Assembly: GCA_964539745.1 (NCBI GenBank)
Contig: CAZIJU010000013.1
Location: 1 to 55,415 of the forward strand
Length of the DNA: 55,415 nt
Source of the DNA: DSNY01 sp964539745
GTDB lineage: Bacteria; Pseudomonadota; Gammaproteobacteria; Burkholderiales; Burkholderiaceae_F
Direction: 5' to 3'
Under the pieces are notes generated by a model. It did not search any database. It had not been told where the DNA came from and saw only the letters and a list, made by a program, of their open reading frames with translations. The translations under genes were made by a program, and so were the position numbers. Shown piece by piece: positions 39,819 to 47,131 of the stretch (the stretch's first letter is position 1; each line of letters starts with the position of its first letter).

Positions 39819-40454
39819 CTACGAAACGCCGCGCGCCGTCGCGGCGTTTTTCTTGGCATTGCGCCAGGCGAAGGCGAATCCGAGCAGCGTGCCCGCGATC
39901 GCGCCGAGCAGATGCGCCTGCGGCACGGTTGTCGCGCCGAGCCATTCCGCGTAGGGGGTGGCGCTACCCGTCGGCTGTTCCAGCACGACCTTGATCCAGC
40001 CGCCTGCGGCCAGCGCGAGCGGCAGCGCGAGCGCACGCGGCGTGCGCGTCGCGGAATTCGCCAGCGCGCTGGCGAGCCAGCAGGTCGCGCCCGCGAAGTA
40101 CAGCGCATGCAGCGCGCCGGAAAAGCCCCGGTACCACAGGATCGTCGGGTGCAGCATCGCAAGCCCCGCGCCGATCGCGATCGCGCCGACGAGAAGCGCG
40201 ATCAGTTGCCGGCGCAGGTCGAGGTCGGGCCCGAACAGCCGCGCGACCAGCCACCACGCGGCGGCGTTGACGAGCGCATGCTCCCAGTTCACGTGAACCA
40301 GATGCGCGGTGACGAGTCGCCACGGCTCGGCCGCGAGCAGCGCGCGGCGGTATTCGAGCGCGGCGCCGGCCGCATCGATCTGCTGCAGCAGAACGATCAG
40401 CGCTGCGCCGACGAGCGCGGCCCTTTCGGTGCGGGCGAGGGTGAGGCGGATCAC
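39819..40454 (-). CDS. Rhombosortase-like rhomboid-family intramembrane serine protease
   Basis: A 211-residue polytopic membrane protein with about six transmembrane helices. Rhomboid features are H59 in HVNWEHALVN, the nucleophile S112 in YRGFSGALHALYF (GxSxxxH) and H181 in PQAHLLGAIAG. The compact size and this motif set fit the rhombosortase subfamily, which removes GlyGly-CTERM tails, more than general rhomboids. Pairing with a GlyGly-CTERM-type protease supports this. It would act in the inner membrane. It is divergent from pgk with about 110 bases between. Confidence 0.85.
   Translation of the reverse strand: MIRLTLARTERAALVGAALIVLLQQIDAAGAALEYRRALLAAEPWRLVTAHLVHVNWEHALVNAAAWWLVARLFGPDLDLRRQLIALLVGAIAIGAGLAMLHPTILWYRGFSGALHALYFAGATCWLASALANSATRTPRALALPLALAAGGWIKVVLEQPTGSATPYAEWLGATTVPQAHLLGAIAGTLLGFAFAWRNAKKNAATARGVS
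39825..39854 (+). terminator. Rho-independent terminator of the protease gene, inside the 3' end of rrtA-like
   Basis: Perfect stem AACGCCGCG / CGCGGCGTT with loop CGCCGT, then TTTCTT. It ends plus-strand transcription after the S8 protease and overlaps the last codons of the convergent rhomboid gene. Confidence 0.82.
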
Positions 40455-40476
40455 GAGGGTGTCGAACGTGCGTTCG

Positions 40477-40482
40477 TATAAT
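40477..40482 (+). promoter_or_regulatory. Candidate -10 element (TATAAT) upstream of pgk
   Basis: A perfect consensus TATAAT, 83 bases before the pgk ATG in a GC-rich context. No good -35 is seen at 16-18 bases upstream, like the other -10 candidates here. Confidence 0.55.
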
Positions 40483-40493
40483 GCCTCGGCGCT

Positions 40494-40531
40494 GGTGCAC
40501 GCGGCGCGCCTTTCGGCGCGCGACGCGCACC
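40494..40531 (+). promoter_or_regulatory. Stable hairpin in the predicted pgk leader
   Basis: GGTG/CACC and CGCG/CGCG outer stems with two small bulges enclose the perfect stem GCGCGCC-TTTC-GGCGCGC. It starts about 12 bases after the TATAAT, so it would form at the very 5' end of the pgk mRNA. It may stabilise or regulate the transcript; no class is recognised. Confidence 0.5.
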
Positions 40532-40565
40532 GCTTCCCGATCTCCTACTCCTTCCGGCGGCTTCC

Positions 40566-41768
40566 ATGAACGTGCTCACGCTCGAAGCTCTCGCCCGCGA
40601 CGGCAAGTTGCGCGGCAAACGCGTCTTCATCCGCTCGGATCTGAACGTGCCGCTGGATGACGCCGGCAACATCACCGAGGACACGCGCATCCGTGCGTCG
40701 GTGCCGGCGATCAGGCTCGCGCTCGATGCCGGCGCGGCGGTGATGGTGACCTCGCACCTCGGACGGCCGAGCGAAGGGGAACTGAAGCCCGAGGACTCGC
40801 TCGCGCCGGTGGCACGGCGACTGTCGGAGCTGCTCGGCCGCCCGGTGCCGCTCGTGCAGAACTGGGTCGACGGCGTGCAGGTCGCGCCGGGCGAAGTCGT
40901 TCTGCTGGAGAACTGCCGAGTCAACAAGGGCGAGAAGAAGAACAGCGACGAGCTGGCGCAGAAGATGGCGAGGCTGTGCGATGTCTACGTCAACGACGCA
41001 TTCGGCACCGCGCATCGTGCCGAGGCCACCACGCACGGCATCGCCAGGTACGCGCCGATCGCCTGCGCGGGCCCGCTGATGGCCGCCGAGATCGACGCGC
41101 TCGGCAAGGCGCTCGGCGACCCGAAGCGCCCGCTCGTGGCGATCGTCGCAGGGTCCAAGGTCTCGACGAAGCTCACGATCCTGAACAATCTCGCGCGCAA
41201 GGTCGACCGGCTGATCGTCGGCGGTGGCATCGCCAACACGTTTCTGTTGGCCGAGGGCTTCAAGGTCGGCAAGTCGTTGTGCGAACCGGACCTCGTCCCG
41301 GAATGCAAGAAGGTGCTCGCCACGCTCGCCGAGAAGGGCGGAACGCTGCCGCTGCCGATCGACGTCGTCGTCGCGAAGGAGTTCTCGGCCACCGCCGCCG
41401 CGACGATTCGCCGCGCCGACGCGGTGCAGCCCGACGAGATGATCCTCGACGTCGGCCCGCAGACCGCGCTCGGGCTGGTGCACGGCATCAGCACCGCAGG
41501 CACGATCATCTGGAACGGGCCGGTCGGCGTGTTCGAGTTCGACCAGTTCGGCGAAGGCACGAAGCAGCTCGCGCTCGCGATCGCGCAGGCCACCGTCAAC
41601 GGCGCGTTCTCGATCGCCGGCGGCGGCGACACGCTCGCGGCGATCGCCAAGTACGGCATTGCCGACCGCATCAGCTATATCTCGACCGGCGGTGGCGCGT
41701 TCCTCGAATTCCTCGAGGGCAAGACGCTGCCGGCGATCGAGATCCTGCAGCAAAGGGCGAAGCGGTAA
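40566..41768 (+). CDS. pgk: Phosphoglycerate kinase
   Basis: Pgk transfers phosphate from 1,3-bisphosphoglycerate to ADP. The 400-residue length is that of the family. Visible are KRVFIRSDLNVPLDDAGNIT (substrate-binding Arg/Asp/Asn), MVTSHLGRPSEGE, LLENCRVNKGEKKN, DVYVNDAFGTAHRAEATT, GGGIANTFLLAEG, IWNGPVGVFEFDQFGEG and the nucleotide loop AGGGDTLAAIAKYG. It is followed 5 bases later by pyk in the same operon. In many Burkholderiales pgk and pyk follow tkt–gap directly; here the protease/rhombosortase module lies between. Confidence 0.97.
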   Translation: MNVLTLEALARDGKLRGKRVFIRSDLNVPLDDAGNITEDTRIRASVPAIRLALDAGAAVMVTSHLGRPSEGELKPEDSLAPVARRLSELLGRPVPLVQNWVDGVQVAPGEVVLLENCRVNKGEKKNSDELAQKMARLCDVYVNDAFGTAHRAEATTHGIARYAPIACAGPLMAAEIDALGKALGDPKRPLVAIVAGSKVSTKLTILNNLARKVDRLIVGGGIANTFLLAEGFKVGKSLCEPDLVPECKKVLATLAEKGGTLPLPIDVVVAKEFSATAAATIRRADAVQPDEMILDVGPQTALGLVHGISTAGTIIWNGPVGVFEFDQFGEGTKQLALAIAQATVNGAFSIAGGGDTLAAIAKYGIADRISYISTGGGAFLEFLEGKTLPAIEILQQRAKR

Positions 41769-41773
41769 ACCCG

Positions 41774-43210
41774 ATGCCTCGCTCGACCAAGATCGTCGCC
41801 ACGCTCGGCCCCGCGTCGAGCGATCCGCTCGTGATCGAGCGGATGCTGGCGGCGGGCGTGGACGTCGTGAGATTGAATTTCTCGCACGGCACGGCCGACG
41901 ATCATCTGGCGCGCGCAAAGCTCGTGCGCGCAGCGGCACGTGCGTGCGGGCGCGAGGTCGGCATCATGGCCGATCTGCAAGGGCCGAAGATCCGCGTCGG
42001 CAAGTTCGAAGGCGGCAAGGTCGAACTGAAGGCCGGGCAGCGCTTCGTGCTCGACGCCGCCTGCGAGCTAGGCAACGCGCAGCGCGCGGGGCTGGACTAC
42101 AAGGATCTGCCGCGCGACGTGCGCCCCGGCGACGTGCTGCTGGTCAACGATGGTCTGATCGTGCTGGACGTCGAACGCGTCGAGGGCTCCGAGATCCACA
42201 CGATCGTCCGCATCGGCGGCGAACTGTCGAACAACAAGGGGATCAACAAGCAGGGCGGCGGACTGTCGGCGCCGGCGTTGACCGCGAAGGACGTGCGCGA
42301 CATCGGAACCGCGATGGAGTGCGGCGCGGACTTCGTCGCCGTGTCGTTCGTCAAGAATCGCACCGACGTCGAGTTGGCGCGCGACCTCGCCACGAGCGCG
42401 GGCGCGAAGCATGGCATCCGGCCACAGATCATCGCGAAGATCGAACGCGCCGAAGCGATCCCGGTGCTGCGCGAGATCCTCGAAGCCGCCGACGGCATCA
42501 TGGTCGCGCGCGGTGATCTTGCGGTCGAGGTCGGTGTGGCCGCGGTTCCGGCGCTGCAGAAGCGCATGATCAAGATGGCGCGCGAGGCGAACAAGCTGGC
42601 GATCACGGCCACACAGATGATGGAGTCGATGATCCACAACGCGGTGCCGACGCGCGCCGAGGTGAGCGACGTTGCCAACGCGGTCCTCGACGGCACCGAC
42701 GCGGTGATGCTGTCGGCGGAGACCGCCGCCGGCAAGTATCCGGTTGAAGTCGTCGAGACGATGGCGTCGATCGTCGAGGCGGCCGACCGCTCGGAGGCGG
42801 TCGTGCTCGACACGCAGTTCCTCGACCAGACCTTCACGCGCGTCGACCAGTCGATCGCCTACGGCGCGCTGTTCACGGCGTTTCACCTGCGCTGTGCGGC
42901 GATCGTCGCGCTGACCGAGTCGGGCTCGACGACGCTGTGGATGAGCCGGCACGACATCGACATCCCGATCTACGCGCTGACGCCGAGCGTCGCCACGCAG
43001 CGCCGGCTCGCGTTGTACCGCAACGTTCGCCCGCTGCACTTTCCCGCGGGTCAGGAGCGCGATGCGGCGCTGGCTGCAGCCGAGAAGCTGCTGCTCGACC
43101 AGGGCCGGGTGCAGCGTGGCGACCTGATCGTGCTGACCTGCGGCGAACCGATGGGGCAGGCCGGCGGCACCAACACGCTCAAGATCGTCCGCGTTGGCGG
43201 ACAGGGATGA
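41774..43210 (+). CDS. pyk: Pyruvate kinase
   Basis: Pyruvate kinase makes ATP and pyruvate from phosphoenolpyruvate and ADP. The 478 residues begin STKIVATLGPASSDPLVIER and include MLAAGVDVVRLNFSHGTADD and IMADLQGPKIRVGKF. The active-site block is IIAKIERAEAIPVLREILEA, then DGIMVARGDLAVEVG, and NKLAITATQMMESMIHNAVP follows with TRAEVSDVANAVLDGTDAVM. The C-terminal domain (about 350-478) ends with the usual GTNTLKIVRVG-type sequence, here GGTNTLKIVRVGGQG. No ribosome binding site mismatch is evident; it starts 5 bases after pgk. Confidence 0.97.
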   Translation: MPRSTKIVATLGPASSDPLVIERMLAAGVDVVRLNFSHGTADDHLARAKLVRAAARACGREVGIMADLQGPKIRVGKFEGGKVELKAGQRFVLDAACELGNAQRAGLDYKDLPRDVRPGDVLLVNDGLIVLDVERVEGSEIHTIVRIGGELSNNKGINKQGGGLSAPALTAKDVRDIGTAMECGADFVAVSFVKNRTDVELARDLATSAGAKHGIRPQIIAKIERAEAIPVLREILEAADGIMVARGDLAVEVGVAAVPALQKRMIKMAREANKLAITATQMMESMIHNAVPTRAEVSDVANAVLDGTDAVMLSAETAAGKYPVEVVETMASIVEAADRSEAVVLDTQFLDQTFTRVDQSIAYGALFTAFHLRCAAIVALTESGSTTLWMSRHDIDIPIYALTPSVATQRRLALYRNVRPLHFPAGQERDAALAAAEKLLLDQGRVQRGDLIVLTCGEPMGQAGGTNTLKIVRVGGQG

Positions 43211-43462
43211 AGGCGGGCGATTTCGGCGAGGCTGACGTGCGGGCAGCGAACGTCGAGGTCGCCGCGACGCGCCCGGCGGCAGCCAGGATCGTCCGGGTGG
43301 CGGGGCATCAGGATCGGCATCGAATGGATTCGAGCGGATCATCGCGCTTGCGGCGGCGGTCGGCCCTTCACCGGCCGTCTCGCGTCCGACCGGCCCCGAT
43401 CCGCGCGCCATAGCCCCGGCATGTGTCGCGCGGCAGACGGCGCGGTGTCATAGGCTCGGGTC
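43211..43462. other. Intergenic region between pyk and the S41 protease
   Basis: About 250 bases with no supported gene or strong terminator. A weak open frame crosses it. The region ends at a GTG start directly followed by a heptanucleotide repeat. Confidence 0.35.
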
Positions 43463-44866
43463 GTGCTCGATCCTCGATCCTCGATCCTCGATCCGCGGCG
43501 AGCGTTGCTCGCCGCCGCGTTCGTGCTGTGCGCCTGCGGCACGCTGCCGGAGCGGCCGCCGTCGGGAACCGCCGAGTTCGCGGAGCGGATCGCACCGGTA
43601 TCGCAGACGTCGCTCTCGCCCGTGTACGACACGCCGGGCAAGCGGGCGGCGACCCTGCAGCGCGTCTGGCAACTCGTCGCCGACCGCTACTACGACCCCT
43701 CGTTCAACGGCGTCGACTGGGCCGCCGCGCGCGAACGGTACCTGCCAGCCGCCCTCGCTGCGGCGAGCGATGCGCAGTTCTACGTTGCGCTCAAGGCGAT
43801 GGTGCGTGAGCTGCGCGACTCGCACACGGTCGTGCTGACCGCGAAGGAAAGTGCCGACCGGCGCCGCTTCGTCGCACCGCAGACGGGTGCCACGCTCGGC
43901 ATCGTCGAGGGGCGGGTGGCGGTACTCGCCGTTTCGGCCGACTCGCCGGCTGCGCGCGCGGGCGTGCGCGCAGGCGACGTCGTCGTCGCGTTGAACGGCA
44001 CGGCGCTCGACGAGTCGTTCTTCGAGCGCGCGTCGGCGTCCGTCGACGACGCCGTCGAGCCGGGCGGCGTCGCGCCGCTGCCGCGTGATGCCGCCGAGGC
44101 CGACCGCGGCCGCCGCCTGCGCGCGCTGCAGCGGCTGCTGCGCGGCGCACCCGACGCGCCGCCGCCTTCGCTGCGGCTGACGCTGCAGCGTGCGCCGGAT
44201 GCGGCGCCGATCGAGGTCGATCTGCCGGTCGTGCCGGTCGGCGTGCCGCCGCGTGTCGAGTTGACCCGGCTCGACGACGGTGTGGCGGTGCTGAAGCTGA
44301 CGCGTTTTTCCGCCGACGTGCGCGACGAGCTGCGCCGCGCGGTCGAACAGGTCGCGGGCGCCAACGCGCTGATCCTCGATCTGCGCGGCAACAGCGGCGG
44401 CGATTACGCGATGTACACGTGGTTCGCGGCGCAGTTCATGACCGCGCCGCGCGAAGTGATGACCGCCATGCGGCGCGAAGGCGCGGGCCAGCGCCGCTCG
44501 GCGTTGGTGCTGCGGCCGGCGGCCGAGGCGTTTGCCGGACCGATCGCGGTGCTGACCGACCGCCGCACCGCAAGCGCCTCCGAGCTGATGGCCGTCACGC
44601 TCGTCGAGCAGCGCAACGCCGTCACCGTCGGCGAATCGACCTGCGGCTGCGTCGTCGCCGTTCGCACCGAACACGTGCTGCCCGACGGCGGCGGGCTGCG
44701 CATCGCAGAGACCGGTTTTGTCTCGGCGCGCGGCCGCCGGATGGAGGGCGAGCCGCTCACACCGACACGGCTCGTGCTGCCGACGCTCGCCGACCTGCGC
44801 GCAAGTCGCGATCCGGTGCTCGAGGAGGCGCGCCGGCTGCTGAGGGAGCGCCTGCACAGACCATAG
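43463..44866 (+). CDS. S41 family (C-terminal processing-like) lipoprotein protease
   Basis: A 467-residue protein with a signal peptide and lipobox AFVLCAC (Cys at about 25), so a predicted lipoprotein. After an N-terminal helical part (about 55-120, QRVWQLVADRYYDPSFNG, typical of S41 N-terminal domains) comes a PDZ-like region (about 135-195, PAARAGVRAGDVVVALNG). The peptidase core follows (about 275-440), with LILDLRGNSGGDYAMYTWF and DRRTASASELMAVTL, whose SAS carries the catalytic Ser. The start is GTG 43463, immediately before four copies of TCGATCC. An alternative start after the repeat would lose part of the signal peptide. Function is probably envelope proteolysis; the substrate is unknown. 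Confidence 0.86.
   Translation: MLDPRSSILDPRRALLAAAFVLCACGTLPERPPSGTAEFAERIAPVSQTSLSPVYDTPGKRAATLQRVWQLVADRYYDPSFNGVDWAAARERYLPAALAAASDAQFYVALKAMVRELRDSHTVVLTAKESADRRRFVAPQTGATLGIVEGRVAVLAVSADSPAARAGVRAGDVVVALNGTALDESFFERASASVDDAVEPGGVAPLPRDAAEADRGRRLRALQRLLRGAPDAPPPSLRLTLQRAPDAAPIEVDLPVVPVGVPPRVELTRLDDGVAVLKLTRFSADVRDELRRAVEQVAGANALILDLRGNSGGDYAMYTWFAAQFMTAPREVMTAMRREGAGQRRSALVLRPAAEAFAGPIAVLTDRRTASASELMAVTLVEQRNAVTVGESTCGCVVAVRTEHVLPDGGGLRIAETGFVSARGRRMEGEPLTPTRLVLPTLADLRASRDPVLEEARRLLRERLHRP
43467..43494. repeat. Heptanucleotide tandem repeat (TCGATCC x4) at the S41 protease start
   Basis: Four exact copies of TCGATCC run from 43467 to 43494, one base after the GTG start codon. Seven is not a multiple of three, so gain or loss of one unit would shift the reading frame of the lipoprotein. 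Confidence 0.92.
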
Positions 44867-44937
44867 AAGCTGTGAGGATTCCGTCACGAGCGGCCCGCTG
44901 CCCCGGATCGAGTCCGGGGGCACGCAGCCGCAGGGCC

Positions 44938-44961
44938 GAGACATATCAAGAGACATATCAA
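44938..44961. repeat. 12-bp tandem repeat GAGACATATCAA x2
   Basis: Two exact head-to-tail copies of an AT-richer dodecamer downstream of the S41 gene. A protein-binding role is possible but not supported by anything else. Confidence 0.8.
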
Positions 44962-45294
44962 GTGGATAGGCGAGGCCCGAGCACCGCGCGACGACGCCAG
45001 CGGGCCGCGCAGTAGAAAGATTCACAGCTTCATAGCAGCCTGCGAGAGCGCGGTCTCGATCGCCCGCATGCTTCGCATGCGCGGCGTTCGAGATGCCCCG
45101 CAGGCTTCGCGCGCCCCTTGTCCGAAGGCGGCCGGTTGTGCGCGAGCCGATGCCCGCGCCAGATCGAACCGGCCTTCGCGACGTCGCGGTACGGGGAATT
45201 TCAATGTCCAGACCGTCGGCGCCGGCTTCGAAGCCGTTGCCGATCGGCCGGCGTCGTTCGAATTCGATCGTCGATCGACCTCTCGCGAGCCGCC

Positions 45295-45300
45295 TACAAT
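45295..45300 (+). promoter_or_regulatory. Candidate -10 element (TACAAT) upstream of fba
   Basis: GCCTACAATGGC lies 50 bases before the fba ATG, in the same SCTACAATSG context as the candidates before the TonB-like gene and mgtE. No -35 is recognisable. Confidence 0.45.
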
Positions 45301-45350
45301 GGCACCATCGACGGGATGTCCGAACGGACACATCACACGGGAGAAGCGTC

Positions 45351-46415
45351 ATGGCGCTGGTATCGATGCGGCAACTGCTGGATCACGCGGCCGAAAACGG
45401 TTATGGCGTGCCGGCGTTCAACGTCAACAACCTCGAGCAGGTGCAAGCGATCATGGAGGCGGCGAAGGAAGTCAACGCGCCGGTGATCATGCAGGCTTCG
45501 GCGGGCGCGCGTAAGTACGCGGGCGAGCTGTTCCTGAAGCACCTGATCCAGGCCGCGGTCGAGTCGTATCCGGAGATCCCGATAGCGATGCATCAGGATC
45601 ACGGACAAAGCCCGGCGGTGTGCGAAAGCGCGATCAAACTCGGTTTCACGTCGGTGATGATGGACGGATCGCTGCGCGAGGACGGCAAGACCGTGGCCGA
45701 CTACGAGTACAACTGGCAGGTGACGAAGAAGGTCGTCGATATGGCGCACGCGGTCGGCGTGTCGGTCGAAGGCGAACTGGGCTGCCTCGGTTCGCTCGAG
45801 ACGATGAAGGGCGACAAGGAAGACGACCATGGCGCCGAAGGCACGATGACCAAGGAGATGCTGCTGACCGACCCCGAGCAGGCGGCCGATTTCGTCCGGC
45901 GCACGCAGCTCGACGCGCTGGCGATTGCGATCGGAACGAGCCACGGCGCGTACAAGTTCACGCGCAAGCCGACCGGCGACATCCTCGCGATCGAGCGCAT
46001 CAAGGAGATCCATCGCCGCATTCCGAACACGCATCTGGTGATGCACGGGTCCTCCTCCGTGCCGCAGGAGCTGCTCGAGGAGATCCGCAAGTACGGCGGC
46101 CAGATGAAGGAGACGTACGGCGTGCCGGTCGAGGAGATCCAGGAGGCCATCAAGCACGGCGTACGCAAGGTCAACATCGACACCGACATTCGCCTGGCGA
46201 TGACCGCGGCGATCCGCAAGTTCCTGCACGAGAATCCGAGCAAGTTCGATCCGCGCGAATACCTCAAGCCCGCGCGCGAGGCGGCGCGCGCGATCTGCAA
46301 GCAGCGCTACATCCAGTTCGGCTGCGAGGGCCACGCGAGCCGGATCAAACCGCTGCCGCTCGAAGTCATGTCGCAGAAATACCGCTCGGGCGAGCTCGCC
46401 CAGCGCGTGAACTAA
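45351..46415 (+). CDS. fba: Fructose-bisphosphate aldolase, class II
   Basis: A zinc-dependent aldolase that splits fructose 1,6-bisphosphate. The 354 residues are of the class IIB (Calvin-cycle subtype) length. Visible are GVPAFNVNNLEQVQAIMEAA, the zinc site MHQDHGQSP (His-Asp-His), VSVEGELGCLGSLE, GTSHGAYKFTRKP with zinc His, VMHGSSSVPQELL with the third zinc His, and GVRKVNIDTDIRLA. GGGAG lies 9 bases before the ATG. It is the last of the glycolytic series. In relatives it is adjacent to pyk, but here the S41 gene is between them. Confidence 0.97.
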   Translation: MALVSMRQLLDHAAENGYGVPAFNVNNLEQVQAIMEAAKEVNAPVIMQASAGARKYAGELFLKHLIQAAVESYPEIPIAMHQDHGQSPAVCESAIKLGFTSVMMDGSLREDGKTVADYEYNWQVTKKVVDMAHAVGVSVEGELGCLGSLETMKGDKEDDHGAEGTMTKEMLLTDPEQAADFVRRTQLDALAIAIGTSHGAYKFTRKPTGDILAIERIKEIHRRIPNTHLVMHGSSSVPQELLEEIRKYGGQMKETYGVPVEEIQEAIKHGVRKVNIDTDIRLAMTAAIRKFLHENPSKFDPREYLKPAREAARAICKQRYIQFGCEGHASRIKPLPLEVMSQKYRSGELAQRVN

Positions 46416-47131
46416 GCAGCTGCGTAGGTCCGCTGCGCGTCGCCGGATCGAGTCCCCGGCGCACGCAGAAGAAGGAGTCCGGGCCGCCAAGTCGGACACG
46501 GCGTAAGACGACGGTGCCTGCCGGCGCCGTCCGCTTTCTCGACTCGCGCTTTGGAGGCTTTCCGCGCCGGCGACGGCCAAGGCGGCCGACGGGGATGCAC
46601 CGGCGAGCGGGCGGATGGGCGAAGGCGCGCCGTCAGCATGCGCGGCATCGCGAGCCGCGGCGGCCGGCGCCTCTGGCCCGAATCTCCCTTCGGGTATCCC
46701 GCATATCGCGCGTTGCGAGTCTTATGACCGCTGCCGGCCGACAGGCGATCGCAGCCTATACCCCTCGTCGTTCCCGGACGCGGTCGAGGCGTCCCGAGGG
46801 CTCGCAACGCCGAGATCCCTCCGGCGGCGCGGGGCCCGAGTCGGGATGACGACACCGGCGCCCGCGTCGCAGAAACCGACATGCGGGCTGGCGGTTTCAC
46901 GAGGTTGAGCGACGTTCGATCGCCGCAGGGCAGGACACGCGGGGCACGCACGGCGACCCGGGAAACGTCGAATAAGCCCATCAAGTGTGCGTTTGTCGCG
47001 CGTCGCCGACGGTCTCGGCTCGCTATCGTGCATTGCCGAGCGCCGGCGCGCGCGCCACCACCGAGAACCATCGTGACGATCACCCGGGTCCGTGTTTCGA
47101 TGGCGCGCGCAACGCGCGGCTGACAGCGACC
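46416..47131. other. Long intergenic region between fba and the GGDEF/EAL gene
   Basis: About 716 bases. A hairpin CGCCGG...CCGGCG (46441-46461) and an fba terminator candidate (46510-46531) lie in the first part; the rest has several GC-rich inverted repeats but no supported protein or RNA gene. I looked for a c-di-GMP riboswitch before the GGDEF/EAL gene and saw none. Confidence 0.45.
46510..46531 (+). terminator. Weak rho-independent terminator candidate after fba
   Basis: Stem GACGGTGCC / GGCGCCGTC (one T-G pair) with loop TGCC, followed by CGCTTTCTC. The T-run is poor. Confidence 0.45.

Larger units (their letters stand above)
44867..45350. other. Intergenic region between the S41 protease and fba
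   Basis: About 484 bases without a supported gene. It contains a perfect hairpin CCCCGGA-TCGAG-TCCGGGG (44901-44919), a 12-base tandem repeat GAGACATATCAA x2 (44938-44961), a short palindromic hairpin CGCATGC-TTC-GCATGCG near 45066, and a candidate -10 before fba. No T-run follows the hairpins. Confidence 0.5.

Noticed and set aside
43448..45352. Long minus-strand open frame opposite the S41 protease
   Set aside because: It is a GC-rich shadow frame, low-complexity and without domain signals; the plus-strand gene has a clear catalytic domain.
46900..47131. c-di-GMP riboswitch before the GGDEF/EAL gene
   Set aside because: The short string GGGGCACGCACGG was seen, but the conserved GEMM core and paired arms are missing.
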